Shown here: in pieces, positions 46,323-56,230 of the stretch
How the letters are laid out: each line of letters begins with the position of its first letter
Numbering within the stretch: the first letter of the stretch is position 1
DNA from: Thalassotalea sp. G2M2-11
GTDB taxonomy: Bacteria > Pseudomonadota > Gammaproteobacteria > Enterobacterales > Alteromonadaceae
Reading direction: 5' to 3'
Assembly (NCBI RefSeq): GCF_017168195.1
Contig: NZ_JADNYL010000002.1
Span: 248,001 to 312,000, forward strand
Length of the DNA: 64,000 bases
Translations under genes and position numbers: made by a program
Notes under the pieces: model-generated
Told to the model about the DNA's origin: nothing
Databases searched by the model: none
The model's input: only the letters and a program-made list of their open reading frames with translations

Positions 46323-47684
46323 ATGGAAAATCAATTGTCGTATTTAATTAAAAATAGAAAGCTTATAGCACCATATTTTATTATTTTTTCTATGACTGGT
46401 TGTAGTGGTGGTGGAACATCTGAATCCGCTGTTACACCTAAGCCAACAAGTTATTCAGTATCAATAAATATTACGGGAAGTGGTGAGGTGTCTGCCAGCC
46501 AACAACAATATACTAGCGGCACTGCGTTGACCTTTAGCATTACTCCAAATGAGGGGTATATGCTTGAAACTATAGCAGGCTGTGGTGTTGAACTCGATTA
46601 TGATAATCAGTTTTCTAACGAAGCTATCTCTTTAGTTTCTGCACCCCTTGCGGGAAATTGCGAGTTATCTGCAACATTTATTGAGCGCATTAAATTAGCC
46701 GACATTTTTGAAAGTGATGTCTTACGTTCTTGTGCAATAAATAACGGGATGGCTGAAGGAGAAGCTACTAAAGAGTATGCCGATGAGGTACGTGTTATCA
46801 GTTGTAGTGATCAAACCATTGTTTCTACTTCTGGTATTGAGCACCTTGTTAAGCTAGAGCATTTTGTTAGCAATCGTTCACATATAACTGCACTCGACTT
46901 CTCTAATAATTCTATGTTGACAACGGTAATGGTTGATGACAATAGTTTGATGGATCTTGATGTCAGTAATAACCCCAATTTAACTTCACTTAGGGCTTCA
47001 CGTAATCAACTAACTCAGATAGATGTTTCAAATAGCCCTACCTTAAGTGAGTTATTAGTTAATTCCAATGGTTTAACGAGTATCAACATCAGCGAAAACC
47101 TACACCTATCATCTTTGGATTTAAGTAATAATGCTATTGGTAATATCGATTTATCGGGTCATAGTTCACTTAAAACCCTAGGTTTAAGCTCAACATCATT
47201 GACAGAGCTTGACCTAACTAACAACACGTCACTCGAGACAGTGCGTATTGACTATAATGAGTTAAGTACCGTAGATTTTTCAAATAACACATCAATAAGA
47301 GTATTAAGTTTAAATGGAAATGCACAGTTAGTAGAAATTGATTTATCAATGTTGACACAACTTAAAGATTTATTTATTGATATGAGTGAATCTCAATCAG
47401 GCAAATTAACCCAGTTGGATTTAAGCCAAAATACTTTGTTAGAACGTTTGTTACTTGATCATCATGAATTTAATCAGCTCGATATTACCAACAATAAAAA
47501 TCTGACTAATCTGTCAATTAAAAGCAATCAGTTAACAGACATAGATCTTAGTAATGCCAGTGAGCTACAAACATTAGACTTACGCAGTAATAATATATCT
47601 GTGCTTGATTTGTCATTTAATAATAAACTAACAACGGTTTATTATGACAATGATGTCACTTGTACTGGTGATGTTTGTAATTAA
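46323..47684 (+). CDS. Leucine-rich-repeat lipoprotein
   Basis: This 453-residue protein has a hydrophobic signal (APYFIIFSMTGC) with lipobox cysteine at residue 27, followed by a GGGTS linker, so it is probably an outer-membrane lipoprotein. A bacterial Ig-like repeat domain follows (about 40-125: SVSINITGSGEVSASQQQYTSGTALTF...GNCELSATFIE), then about 13 leucine-rich repeats of ~21 residues (LTTVMVDDNSLMDLDVSNNPN, LTSLRASRNQLTQIDVSNSP). This resembles internalin-type surface proteins used in protein binding. It is convergent with fdx and lies alone between tag F2 and fdx, as a one-gene module. Confidence 0.85.
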   Translation: MENQLSYLIKNRKLIAPYFIIFSMTGCSGGGTSESAVTPKPTSYSVSINITGSGEVSASQQQYTSGTALTFSITPNEGYMLETIAGCGVELDYDNQFSNEAISLVSAPLAGNCELSATFIERIKLADIFESDVLRSCAINNGMAEGEATKEYADEVRVISCSDQTIVSTSGIEHLVKLEHFVSNRSHITALDFSNNSMLTTVMVDDNSLMDLDVSNNPNLTSLRASRNQLTQIDVSNSPTLSELLVNSNGLTSINISENLHLSSLDLSNNAIGNIDLSGHSSLKTLGLSSTSLTELDLTNNTSLETVRIDYNELSTVDFSNNTSIRVLSLNGNAQLVEIDLSMLTQLKDLFIDMSESQSGKLTQLDLSQNTLLERLLLDHHEFNQLDITNNKNLTNLSIKSNQLTDIDLSNASELQTLDLRSNNISVLDLSFNNKLTTVYYDNDVTCTGDVCN

Positions 47685-47786
47685 TAGTATGTGTTCTGTT
47701 TGTTGACTAATTCATTATTTTTGATAAAAAAATTACGAGTTAGTGTACGAACGTGAAAATATTCCATTCAAACACTATATCGGATC

Positions 47787-47824
47787 AAAAAAGGGTAATA
47801 ACATTGCTGTTATTACCCTTTTTT
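47787..47824 (-). terminator. Terminator of the isc operon
   Basis: A perfect stem of about 17 bp (AAAAAAGGGTAATAACA with its complement) has a 4-base loop and runs of A and T on both sides, so it can end transcription in either direction. It ends the isc operon after fdx and also faces the leucine-rich-repeat gene. Copies of this stem-loop travel with the fdx tags F0, F1 and F2. Confidence 0.92.
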
Positions 47825-47846
47825 TTAAAATTGAATATGTTGAAAA

Positions 47847-48185
47847 TTAGTGATTTTCAGAGACCATATTCACGGTATATTTAGGAATTTCTACCACTAG
47901 GTCTTCATCGGCTACTTTCGCTTGACAACTTAAACGTGATTCTGGCTCAAGTCCCCATGCTTTATCTAGCATGTCGTCTTCTAACTCATCACTTTCTTCA
48001 AGTGAATCAAAGCCTTCACGAATGATCACGTGGCAAGTTGTACAAGCGCATACTTTTTCACAAGCATGCTCAATGTCAATATCATTTTTCAATGCAACAT
48101 TTAAAACACTTTCCCCTGTTTCGGCTTCTAATACCGCGCCATCAGGGCAAAGCTCTTCATGAGGTAATACGATAATTTTTGGCAT
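47847..48185 (-). CDS. fdx: ISC-type [2Fe-2S] ferredoxin
   Basis: This 112-residue adrenodoxin-type ferredoxin has cluster cysteines in CEKVCACTTC (pattern C-X5-C-X2-C) and a fourth in RLSCQAKV. It supplies electrons for cluster assembly on IscU. It ends EIPKYTVNMVSENH. It follows hscA by 48 bp and is the last gene of the operon; the usual iscX is not found downstream, where a terminator and an accessory gene lie instead. Its last dozen codons are the source, or a homologue, of the repeated tags at 45.9, 39.0 and 29.9 kb. Confidence 0.96.
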   Translation of the reverse strand: MPKIIVLPHEELCPDGAVLEAETGESVLNVALKNDIDIEHACEKVCACTTCHVIIREGFDSLEESDELEDDMLDKAWGLEPESRLSCQAKVADEDLVVEIPKYTVNMVSENH

Positions 48186-48233
48186 ATTGTTCTCTGACTC
48201 TGCTATCCAATTTTAGTGATTGATATCACGTCT

Positions 48234-50096
48234 TTATATTTCGTCAACGGTATGGCCCGACAACGCTGTGCGTATCGAAGCATCCATTCGCTTTTCAGCA
48301 AACTTTGCAGTTTGATGATTCAATTGTTCAATCGCTTTTTCGATATCATCGGGGTTATCACCTTGGCTCACTTTAGCAAGCTTAATGATCGCCTCATTAA
48401 TTAGCGTTATTTCCTCATCAGATAATAGCGATTTGTCAGCCGCTAATGCCGACTCTACACCTTCAATGACTCGAGCAGCTTCAACTTGTTGTTCTTTTAA
48501 CATGCGCGCTTGTATGTCTTCTTGCGCATTTGCCATTGATGCTTTTAGCATTTCAGCAATGTCATTTTCTGCTAGGCCAAACGAAGGTTTTACTTCAATG
48601 CTCGCTTCAACACCCGTTGATTTTTCCATCGCGGTCACCTCGAGTAAGCCATCAGCATCTACTTTAAAGGTTACTCGAATATGAGCAGCACCAGCCGCCA
48701 TCGCAGGAATGCCTCGTAATTCAAACCTTGCAAGCGAACGACAATCATCAACTAGTTCACGTTCACCTTGTAAAACATGAACAGCCATAGCTGTTTGGCC
48801 GTCTTTAAAGGTAGTAAATTCTTGCGCTTTTGACACGGGAATAGTGGTGTTTCTCGGTATCACTTTTTCAACTAATCCCCCCATAGTTTCTAATCCGAGC
48901 GATAATGGGATCACATCAAGTAAGAGCATGTCGCTGTCAGGTTTATTACCCGCTAGAATATCCGCTTGAATAGCCGCACCAATTGCCACAACTTTATCAG
49001 GGTCAATGGAGGTTAATGGAGGTTGTTTGAAATACTCAGCAACTTCACTACGTACCATAGGTACGCGTGTTGAACCACCAACCATGACAACTTCTTTTAC
49101 CTCATCTACAGCAACATCGGCATCTTTTAGTGCTCGTCGACATGCTCTGATCGTTTTAGTCACTAACGATTTAATTAAACCTTCAAACTCTGCCTTCGTT
49201 ACTTGTGTTTGCCAAGTAGAGTTATCAGGTAAATGCAAATTAATTTCATGGCTATCGCTAGAAGTTAATGCTTCTTTAGCCTGACATGCTTGTTCGGTAA
49301 GCTGACGTTCCAGTGATGGTGATAATGGTCGTTGTAGCTTCGCTTTTTCGATTATATGATCGACCAAAGCAACATCAAAATCATCGCCACCTAATGCAGA
49401 ATCGCCTCCGGTAGCCAACACTTCAAATACCCCTTTATTTAAACGGAGTATTGAAATATCAAAGGTACCGCCGCCTAAATCATACACAGCAATCACACCT
49501 TCTTGCCCGCTATCTAAGCCATAGGCAACAGCTGCTGCGGTAGGTTCATTTAATAACCGTAGTACATTCACGCCTGCTAATTTAGCCGCATCTTTCGTGC
49601 TTTGACGCTGAGCATCATCAAAATAGGCAGGGACCGTAATAACAACCCCCGTTAATTCGCCACCTAACGCTTGTTGTGCACGCTCATTCAATGACTTTAA
49701 TACTTGGGCCGACACTTGTACCGGATTAATTTTACCCTGACGAGTCACTATGCTTGGATGATTTTCATCATCACAAAATTGATAAGGAAGAGAGGGGTAC
49801 TTGCCTTGTATGTCGTTTAGAGAACGCCCTATCAAGCGTTTTGCCGAAACTATGGTATTTTGCGGATCAGAAATGCTGAGGCTTTTGGCTTCATAGCCCA
49901 CTAAAATATCATCCGTTTGATAACTGACGATAGATGGCAAAATATCGCGTTCTTGATCATCTGTTAATGTTTGAGGCAAGCCACTTTTTACGGTTGCAAT
50001 TAACGAATTGGTTGTGCCTAGATCAATGCCAGCCGCGAGACGATGCTCATGTGGGACAGTACTTTGACCAGGTTCTGCTATTTGTAATAACGCCAT
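48234..50096 (-). CDS. hscA: Fe-S assembly chaperone HscA (Hsp70 class)
   Basis: This 620-residue Hsp70 has ATPase signatures [14 protein letters not shown] and [17 protein letters not shown] and substrate-binding domain [19 protein letters not shown] from about residue 395. HscA, with HscB, acts on the LPPVK motif of IscU to help release the cluster to target proteins. The length is as in E. coli. It lies 33 bp after hscB in the isc operon. Confidence 0.97.
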   Translation of the reverse strand: MALLQIAEPGQSTVPHEHRLAAGIDLGTTNSLIATVKSGLPQTLTDDQERDILPSIVSYQTDDILVGYEAKSLSISDPQNTIVSAKRLIGRSLNDIQGKYPSLPYQFCDDENHPSIVTRQGKINPVQVSAQVLKSLNERAQQALGGELTGVVITVPAYFDDAQRQSTKDAAKLAGVNVLRLLNEPTAAAVAYGLDSGQEGVIAVYDLGGGTFDISILRLNKGVFEVLATGGDSALGGDDFDVALVDHIIEKAKLQRPLSPSLERQLTEQACQAKEALTSSDSHEINLHLPDNSTWQTQVTKAEFEGLIKSLVTKTIRACRRALKDADVAVDEVKEVVMVGGSTRVPMVRSEVAEYFKQPPLTSIDPDKVVAIGAAIQADILAGNKPDSDMLLLDVIPLSLGLETMGGLVEKVIPRNTTIPVSKAQEFTTFKDGQTAMAVHVLQGERELVDDCRSLARFELRGIPAMAAGAAHIRVTFKVDADGLLEVTAMEKSTGVEASIEVKPSFGLAENDIAEMLKASMANAQEDIQARMLKEQQVEAARVIEGVESALAADKSLLSDEEITLINEAIIKLAKVSQGDNPDDIEKAIEQLNHQTAKFAEKRMDASIRTALSGHTVDEI

Positions 50097-50129
50097 GTTG
50101 AGCTCGTTTTTGTCAAAAAGTTGAAATGA

Positions 50130-50657
50130 TTAACCGTCGAGTAAGGAGTCTTCTAAACGATCTAATTCTAGATGAAGTTTTTGGTAAAATTTTAATTTGC
50201 GTAACAGTTCACCTGCCTGTTGATTAGCTGCTTCATCATTGGCTGATAACGCCACTTGCAGTGCTTGGTAAAGTGTTTGATACTCCGTTTCCAGTACTTG
50301 GGCGGCTTCAAATATCGCACTGTCAATGTCATCAGAATGTTGAACATCTTCTAACATTTCACGTAATTCCATTTGACGCATTAAAAAAGCATTATCGCTA
50401 AAGGATGTTTGTTCAGAGGGCATCTCTACACCACGTAACTCAAGCATATACTCAGCGCGTTTCAGTGGTGCTTTTAATGTTTGGTATGCATCATTAACAA
50501 GAGTAGATTTTTTTGCCGCCAATAGTTTCTCTTGGCTCGAACCATGAGCAAATCTATCAGGGTGAACACTTTTTTGAATCGTTTGATATCGTTCCGTTAA
50601 GGAGTCTAAATCAATAGTAAATCTTTCTTCTAAACCAAATATTTCGAAATTATTCAC
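50130..50657 (-). CDS. hscB: Fe-S assembly co-chaperone HscB
   Basis: This 175-residue protein has an N-terminal J domain with HPD motif (SVHPDRFAHGSSQEKLLAAKKSTLVNDAY) and a C-terminal helical domain (QMELREMLEDVQ...) that binds IscU. It stimulates the HscA ATPase. It is separated from iscA by an 89-bp gap, the largest inside the operon. Confidence 0.96.
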   Translation of the reverse strand: MNNFEIFGLEERFTIDLDSLTERYQTIQKSVHPDRFAHGSSQEKLLAAKKSTLVNDAYQTLKAPLKRAEYMLELRGVEMPSEQTSFSDNAFLMRQMELREMLEDVQHSDDIDSAIFEAAQVLETEYQTLYQALQVALSANDEAANQQAGELLRKLKFYQKLHLELDRLEDSLLDG

Positions 50658-50746
50658 TAACAGCCTACTCGTTTTGTATTGATGATAAATACACTGAAAA
50701 CAATAACAGTGTATTCATCCAGTTTATTCACCCGTTGCGCGCGCAA

Positions 50747-51070
50747 TTATACATTAAAGCTTTCACCACAACCACACTCACCTTTGGCATTCGGGTTGGT
50801 GAATTTAAAGCCCTCGTTAAGTCCTTCTTTAACAAAATCTAATTCAATACCATCAAGATAAACCAAACTTTTACCATCAATGATAATATTCACATCATCA
50901 ATGGTGAACATGGTGTCGTCTTCATTTAGTTCATCAACGAACTCAAGCACATAGGCTAAGCCCGAACAACCTGTGGTTTTGATGCCGAGTCTAAGTCCTA
51001 AACCTTTACCACGATTATCGATAAAGGTTTTAACTCGTTCAGACGCGGCAGGAGTCATAGATACACTCAT
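50747..51070 (-). CDS. iscA: Iron-sulfur cluster assembly protein IscA
   Basis: This 107-residue A-type carrier keeps the three conserved cysteines: one in [13 protein letters not shown] and two in GECGCGESF at the C-terminus. It binds iron or clusters and passes them to apo-proteins. It lies 12 bp after iscU. Confidence 0.97.
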   Translation of the reverse strand: MSVSMTPAASERVKTFIDNRGKGLGLRLGIKTTGCSGLAYVLEFVDELNEDDTMFTIDDVNIIIDGKSLVYLDGIELDFVKEGLNEGFKFTNPNAKGECGCGESFNV

Positions 51071-51082
51071 TTACCGCCTCAC

Positions 51083-51466
51083 CTACTCACTGTGCTTTGA
51101 ACGATAGTCTTCAATCGCCGCTTTTATTGCATCTTCTGCTAAAATTGAACAATGAATTTTTACTGGTGGTAATGCTAATTCTTCAGCGATAGCGGTGTTT
51201 TTAATTTCACCAGCTTCATCAATAGACTTACCTTTTACCCATTCAGTGACTAAAGAACTTGACGCAATCGCGGAGCCACAACCATAAGTTTTAAACTTCG
51301 CGTCTTCAATGATGCCATCACCTGAGATTTTCAGTTGTAGCTTCATCACATCACCACAAGCTGGCGCACCTACCATACCGGTTGCTACTTGCGGGTCATT
51401 CTTGTCCATCGAACCAACATTGCGTGGGTTTTCATAATGGTCGATTACTTTTTCACTATAAGCCAT
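51083..51466 (-). CDS. iscU: Fe-S scaffold protein IscU
   Basis: This 127-residue scaffold has cysteines in GAPACGDVM, YGCGSAIAS and KIHCSILAEDA and the HscA recognition motif LPPVK just before the last cysteine. Its start MAYSEKVIDHYENPRNVG is near identical to that of other gammaproteobacteria. It lies 28 bp after iscS. Confidence 0.98.
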   Translation of the reverse strand: MAYSEKVIDHYENPRNVGSMDKNDPQVATGMVGAPACGDVMKLQLKISGDGIIEDAKFKTYGCGSAIASSSLVTEWVKGKSIDEAGEIKNTAIAEELALPPVKIHCSILAEDAIKAAIEDYRSKHSE

Positions 51467-51494
51467 AATATTTTCTCCTAGCAGCGCCTATCAA

Positions 51495-52709
51495 TTAGTG
51501 CGCTACCCATTCAACTGAATCTAAATCAATACCGTCTTGATACATTTCCCAAAGCGGTGACATTTCACGTAAGTGACCGATTGATTTCTGGATAATGTCA
51601 ATCGCATAATCTACTTCTTCTTCTGTGGTGAATCGGCCAAAACTAAAACGAATTGAACTATGAGCCATTTCATCGTTTAAGCCTAACGCACGTAATACAT
51701 ATGAAGGTTCTAAACTCGCCGACGTACATGCAGAGCCTGAAGAAACTGCTAAGTCTTTTAACGCCATGATCAATGACTCACCTTCAACAAAGTTAAAACT
51801 TACGTTTAAGTTACCAGGGTAACGTTTGTCAAAATCGCCATTAACAAATACTTGTTCCATTTGATTAATGCCTTGCCACATACGATCACGCATTTTCGTT
51901 ACGTGCGCTAAATCTTGTGCCATTTCTTCTTTGGCAATACGACACGCTTCGCCCATGCCGACTATTTGATGAGTCGGAAGCGTACCACTGCGCATACCGC
52001 GCTCATGACCGCCACCATGCATTTGTGCTTCTAAACGAATACGAGGTTTACGGCGCACATATAAGGCACCAATGCCTTTAGGCCCATACATTTTATGAGC
52101 AGAAATCGACAGTAAATCTACTTTCAGTGCTTGGGTATCAATCTTCAACTTACCAACACTTTGTGCGGCATCCACATGAAAAACAATTTTACGAGCACGG
52201 CACATTTCACCGATTTCAGCAATATCTTGGATCACGCCAATTTCATTATTGACGTGCATGATGCTCACTAATACCGTATCGTCACGCATTGCTGCTTCAA
52301 GCTTTTTCAAATCAATCAGACCATTATCTTCTGGATCTAAATAAGTCACTTCATAACCTTGGCGTTCTAACTCACGACAAGTATCAAGCACAGCTTTATG
52401 CTCAGTTTTACTGGTAATAATATGCTTACCTTTTTTGCTGTAAAAATGTGCTACACCTTTAATCGCTAAGTTATCAGACTCAGTCGCACCCGATGTAAAA
52501 ACAATTTCACGAGGATCCGCATTAATTAATTCTGCGACTTGGTTACGAGCAATATCAACAGCTTCTTCAGCTTGCCAGCCAAATTTGTGTGAACGTGAGG
52601 CGGGGTTGCCATAAAAACCATCTGTGGTCATGTATTGCATCATTTTTTCAGCAACACGCTTATCTACGGGTGTTGTGGCTGAATAATCAAAATATATAGG
52701 AAGCTTCAT
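51495..52709 (-). CDS. iscS: Cysteine desulfurase IscS
   Basis: This PLP enzyme takes sulfur from cysteine for Fe-S clusters and tRNA thiolation. The start at 52709 gives the family N-terminus [16 protein letters not shown] and 404 residues; an upstream in-frame GTG at 52739 would add ten untypical residues. The PLP lysine is in [20 protein letters not shown] and the mobile-loop catalytic cysteine in [21 protein letters not shown]. It is the second gene of the isc operon. Confidence 0.97.
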   Translation of the reverse strand: MKLPIYFDYSATTPVDKRVAEKMMQYMTTDGFYGNPASRSHKFGWQAEEAVDIARNQVAELINADPREIVFTSGATESDNLAIKGVAHFYSKKGKHIITSKTEHKAVLDTCRELERQGYEVTYLDPEDNGLIDLKKLEAAMRDDTVLVSIMHVNNEIGVIQDIAEIGEMCRARKIVFHVDAAQSVGKLKIDTQALKVDLLSISAHKMYGPKGIGALYVRRKPRIRLEAQMHGGGHERGMRSGTLPTHQIVGMGEACRIAKEEMAQDLAHVTKMRDRMWQGINQMEQVFVNGDFDKRYPGNLNVSFNFVEGESLIMALKDLAVSSGSACTSASLEPSYVLRALGLNDEMAHSSIRFSFGRFTTEEEVDYAIDIIQKSIGHLREMSPLWEMYQDGIDLDSVEWVAH

Positions 52710-52745
52710 TTGGTTTACTTTCTCCAACTCAATCGACACACTGCG

Positions 52746-53249
52746 CTAACAGTCATGCACTATATTTGTCGTTGCAATTAATGTTTCTAACGAGTGCTTT
52801 GAATCTAGACGCTGTTGTTCGTCCTGTCGTTTAGAAACCTTTTTGACATTTCTTTGTTCAACGAGCTCTGACAAAGAAATGCCCTGTAAAAATTCTTCAA
52901 TACGCTGGCTCAAATCAGACCATAACGAATGTGTTAAGCATTGGTGTCCACCCTGGCAATCACCAGAGCCGCCACATTTGGTCGCGTTAACACTTTCATC
53001 TACGGCGCCAATGACATCAGCTACAGCGATTTGGGCTGAGCACTTACCTAGCCGATAGCCTCCACCTGGGCCTCGGATACTAGTCACTAAACCGTGTTTA
53101 CGTAAACGAGAAAATAACTGTTCAAGATAAGATAACGATATTCCTTGGCGTTCAGAAATATCAGCCAAGGACACAGGACCTGTTGCCGCATGAATTGCAA
53201 CATCAAGCATAGCTGTTACGGCATAACGCCCTTTTGATGTAAGTTTCAT
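52746..53249 (-). CDS. iscR: Fe-S-sensing transcriptional repressor IscR (Rrf2 family)
   Basis: This 167-residue protein has a winged helix with [42 protein letters not shown] and cluster cysteines in [14 protein letters not shown]. With a [2Fe-2S] cluster it represses its own operon; without it, it switches targets. Two sites resembling type 1 IscR boxes lie upstream (53309 and 53364), consistent with autorepression. It is first in the operon, with iscS starting 36 bp later. Confidence 0.97.
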   Translation of the reverse strand: MKLTSKGRYAVTAMLDVAIHAATGPVSLADISERQGISLSYLEQLFSRLRKHGLVTSIRGPGGGYRLGKCSAQIAVADVIGAVDESVNATKCGGSGDCQGGHQCLTHSLWSDLSQRIEEFLQGISLSELVEQRNVKKVSKRQDEQQRLDSKHSLETLIATTNIVHDC

Positions 53250-53308
53250 TGTTTACCCCTGTGAAATCGCTGCGCAATTTTACATAACCCTACAAAATAG
53301 TCAAATTA

Positions 53309-53333
53309 ATACCCGAGTATTATAGTCAAGTAT
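53309..53333 (-). promoter_or_regulatory. Type 1 IscR-binding-like site, proximal
   Basis: On the minus strand the site reads ATACTTGACTATAAT then ACTCGGGTAT, a 25-bp imperfect palindrome close to the known type 1 consensus (ATA..YGACT..AGTCRRSTAT form). TTGACT inside it could double as a -35 element. It lies 60-84 bp before the iscR start. Confidence 0.75.
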
Positions 53334-53363
53334 TCTAGAGTATTTGGAGTAAAAACTCAACCA

Positions 53364-53388
53364 GTACTTGAGTATTTTACTCAGGTAT
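53364..53388 (-). promoter_or_regulatory. Type 1 IscR-binding-like site, distal
   Basis: On the minus strand it reads ATACCTGAGTAAAAT then ACTCAAGTAC, the same 25-bp palindromic layout as the proximal site, 55 bp further upstream. Two such sites are also known upstream of E. coli iscR. Confidence 0.7.
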
Positions 53389-53441
53389 TGGTTAATCATT
53401 GAAAATAAAGTATTTATTTGAATCAATATGACTAAAACAAG

Positions 53442-54251
53442 CTAAATTTCAGGATCAAATGATTCAACATGAGATTGTCGACGTTCAGCCGCAGCTTTCT
53501 CATCTTCGACAAATTCGCCGACCCTCAACTCAGGTAACGCTTCCTGACAAACTTCACCACCCAGTTGATTTACTTCCTTACATAAACTGGCCACCTTGTC
53601 ATCCATCAGGTGCATATGATCAAGTAAACGCCCTATGGCTTTTGCAACAGGATCAGGATTATCAGGTGAAAGTGCGTAGGCATCAAAACCAAACTTTTTC
53701 GCCGCCGCTTGACGCTTTTTCACTTCGGAGTCTTCTGCTTTTTCATTAACGATGCGCCCTGGAATACCTACTGCAGTGGCATTTTTTGGTACATCTTTAA
53801 CGACAACAGAGTTAGAACCCACTTTACCGCCTTGTCCTACAGTAATAGGACCAAGCACTTGTGCACCTGCACCAATTACTACATTATCTTCTAAGGTGGG
53901 ATGACGTTTACCGCCGTTCCAACTCACCCCACCAAGCGTGACACCATGATAAATAGTCACATCATTACCAATTTCTGCTGTTTCACCAATAACAACACCC
54001 ATGCCATGATCAATAAAAAAACGTCTGCCTAGTTTAGCGCCAGGATGTATCTCCACCCCCGTGAGCCAGCGAGAAAACGTAGATAGCATTCGGGCTAATA
54101 ATTGCCAATTGGCTTTCCATAGCTTATGACTTAGTCGATGGATCCAAATCGCATGCATCCCTGGGTAATTGGTTAATACCTCAAAAGTGGTGCGGGCTGC
54201 AGGATCTCGCTCAAAGACACTTTTAATATCTTCTTTGATACGACTAAACAT
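53442..54251 (-). CDS. cysE: Serine O-acetyltransferase
   Basis: This 269-residue CysE makes O-acetylserine for cysteine synthesis. The N-terminal helical part ([36 protein letters not shown]) precedes a left-handed beta-helix of hexapeptide repeats with catalytic residues in [30 protein letters not shown]. The C-terminal tail after about residue 190 is longer than in E. coli and ends SFDPEI; an Ile end is what cysteine synthase docks on. Cysteine feeds IscS, which fits its place between trmJ and iscR. Confidence 0.96.
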   Translation of the reverse strand: MFSRIKEDIKSVFERDPAARTTFEVLTNYPGMHAIWIHRLSHKLWKANWQLLARMLSTFSRWLTGVEIHPGAKLGRRFFIDHGMGVVIGETAEIGNDVTIYHGVTLGGVSWNGGKRHPTLEDNVVIGAGAQVLGPITVGQGGKVGSNSVVVKDVPKNATAVGIPGRIVNEKAEDSEVKKRQAAAKKFGFDAYALSPDNPDPVAKAIGRLLDHMHLMDDKVASLCKEVNQLGGEVCQEALPELRVGEFVEDEKAAAERRQSHVESFDPEI

Positions 54252-54280
54252 AATAACTACTTCCTTAATTTATTTAACAT

Positions 54281-55039
54281 TTATGAATTTTGTCGCTTAG
54301 CGGCTTTTTCAACTGATGAAAGCATACCACGCCACATTTTAACTTCTTTACTGTCGGGTCTTGCGCGATTAATAAAACGTCTTAATTTTGTCATCACTAA
54401 ACCGGGGTGACTCGGTACAATAAACCCAGTTGCTTTTAATGCTTGCTCAAAGTGCTCAAACATACGTTCGGTTTCATCAACCAAAGGGTATATTTGTTCA
54501 TCTTGCTTACTATCTTTTTCCGCAATTTTATTTTGCTGTTCACCTTGTTGCTCAGCAAGAAACGCCATTCTTACTTCATAACTTAACGTTTGCACTGCCA
54601 TCGCCAAATTGAGTGAACTATATTCAGGGTTCGCAGGAATTTGTACATGAAAGTGACATAACTGTAGCTCTTCATTCGTCAAGCCACTACTTTCACGACC
54701 AAAAACAAGTGCGACAGGATAATCACTCACTTCTTTAATTAACTTCTCACCACTTTCTCTTGGATCTAACATCGGCCAAGGTAAAGTACGAGAGCGTGCG
54801 CTAGTGCCGATGACTAAACCGCAATCACTCACGGCTTCTTCAAGTGTTGAAACGACTTTTGCTCCAGCCAATACGTCAGTTGCGCCTGCAGCAAGTGCTT
54901 GCGCTTGCCCATTGGGCATTTCAATAGGGTCAACCAAGATGAGCTGACTTAACCCCATTGTTTTCATTGCTCTAGCAGCAGAACCAATATTTCGACAATC
55001 GGAGGTGTTCACTAACACAATACGAACAGAATCTAACAT
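54281..55039 (-). CDS. trmJ: tRNA (cytidine/uridine-2'-O-)-methyltransferase TrmJ
   Basis: This 252-residue SPOUT methyltransferase modifies position 32 of tRNA anticodon loops. SPOUT-family motifs are [38 protein letters not shown] and [21 protein letters not shown] (the knot). A C-terminal helical extension follows ([23 protein letters not shown]). The order trmJ before iscR is conserved in gammaproteobacteria; here cysE sits between. It is divergent from suhB. Confidence 0.96.
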   Translation of the reverse strand: MLDSVRIVLVNTSDCRNIGSAARAMKTMGLSQLILVDPIEMPNGQAQALAAGATDVLAGAKVVSTLEEAVSDCGLVIGTSARSRTLPWPMLDPRESGEKLIKEVSDYPVALVFGRESSGLTNEELQLCHFHVQIPANPEYSSLNLAMAVQTLSYEVRMAFLAEQQGEQQNKIAEKDSKQDEQIYPLVDETERMFEHFEQALKATGFIVPSHPGLVMTKLRRFINRARPDSKEVKMWRGMLSSVEKAAKRQNS

Positions 55040-55329
55040 TACCTAATTTCTCATGATGATGTTAATAGCGCGACGGTTTTAAACATAACCAGTATTTCGC
55101 AGCAATTAACGGTCTGGATGGCTAAAAATTGCGATAATATTAACATAAAAAACTTTACCTCTGAACCAAGAAAATATCATCCAATAAATTCATTTTTGCT
55201 AGTGCATATCAATATGAATTAGTGCGTAAATTTATAAGTGATCTTAACGTTATGTTTAAAATGGCTAATAAATAACCATTACTTAACTGATGCTCTGCTA
55301 CACTTCTAGCGTTTTGATTAATTTTTTGT

Positions 55330-55345
55330 TATAGTGCGCGCCGCT
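55330..55345 (+). promoter_or_regulatory. Probable suhB promoter -10 with GC-rich discriminator
   Basis: TATAGT at 55330-55335 is followed by GCGCGCC, a discriminator of the type found at rRNA and other stringently controlled promoters. No good -35 is seen at normal spacing. A hairpin CTAAT...ATTAG follows in the leader (about 55344-55367). The rest of the 55040-55409 gap is the divergent trmJ upstream region with no gene. Confidence 0.4.
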
Positions 55346-55409
55346 AATTTCCGAGTGGGGGGATTAGTTGTCGTTCTTTTACAAAATTGGTAATTATTAA
55401 GGTGATAGT

Positions 55410-56213
55410 ATGCATCCGATGCTAAACATTGCTGTGCGCGCTGCGCGTACCGCAGGTAATGTGATTGTTCGTGCGTTTGAACAAGCAGATAAAATTGAAA
55501 TAGAAACAAAAGGCACAAATGATTTTGTTACAAACGTTGATATTGCGGCCGAACAAGCCATTGTTGACACAATCCGCAAATCTTATCCAGAGCACTCTAT
55601 CGTAGGTGAAGAAACCGGCATTTCTGAAGGAACGGATAGCGACTACCAATGGATTATTGATCCCCTTGATGGCACCACCAATTTTGTTAAAGGCATTCCT
55701 CATTTTGCCGTTTCAATTGCCCTAAAAGTAAAAGGCAAGTTAGACCAAGCAGTTATTTATGACCCAATCCGTGGTGAACTCTTTACTGCTAGCCGTGGTA
55801 AAGGTGCGCAACTAAACGGTTTTAGAATTCGCGTAAAACAGAACAAAGAATTAACAGGTGCAATTTTAGCCACAGGCTTTCCGTTTAAGCAAAAACAGCA
55901 TATGAATGCCTACATGAATATCTTCCAAGCCTTATTTACTAAAACATCAGATATGCGTCGTGCAGGTTCTGCTGCACTTGATTTAGCTTACGTGGCTGCG
56001 GGCAGAGTTGATGGTTTTTTCGAAATTGGTTTAAAACCATGGGATACTGCTGCTGGTGAATTAATGGTTATTGAAGCAGGTGGACTAGTGACTGACTTTA
56101 CCGGCGGCCATAATCACAGTAAATCAGGTAACATTGTTGCCTGTAGCTCACGCTTGTTAAAAGAAGTATTAACAGATATTCGCCCTCATTTAGGCGATGC
56201 TTTAAGTAAATAA
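55410..56213 (+). CDS. suhB: Inositol-1-monophosphatase / Nus factor SuhB
   Basis: This 267-residue member of the inositol monophosphatase family has metal-site motifs VGEETGISEG, WIIDPLDGTTNFVKGIPHFAVSIAL and KPWDTAAGELMVIEAGG. In gammaproteobacteria SuhB also joins the rRNA antitermination complex and guards ribosome maturation; its placement next to trmJ is conserved. The promoter with a rRNA-like discriminator fits growth-rate control. Confidence 0.96.
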   Translation: MHPMLNIAVRAARTAGNVIVRAFEQADKIEIETKGTNDFVTNVDIAAEQAIVDTIRKSYPEHSIVGEETGISEGTDSDYQWIIDPLDGTTNFVKGIPHFAVSIALKVKGKLDQAVIYDPIRGELFTASRGKGAQLNGFRIRVKQNKELTGAILATGFPFKQKQHMNAYMNIFQALFTKTSDMRRAGSAALDLAYVAAGRVDGFFEIGLKPWDTAAGELMVIEAGGLVTDFTGGHNHSKSGNIVACSSRLLKEVLTDIRPHLGDALSK

Positions 56214-56230
56214 TTTACTTTTTGCAAATT

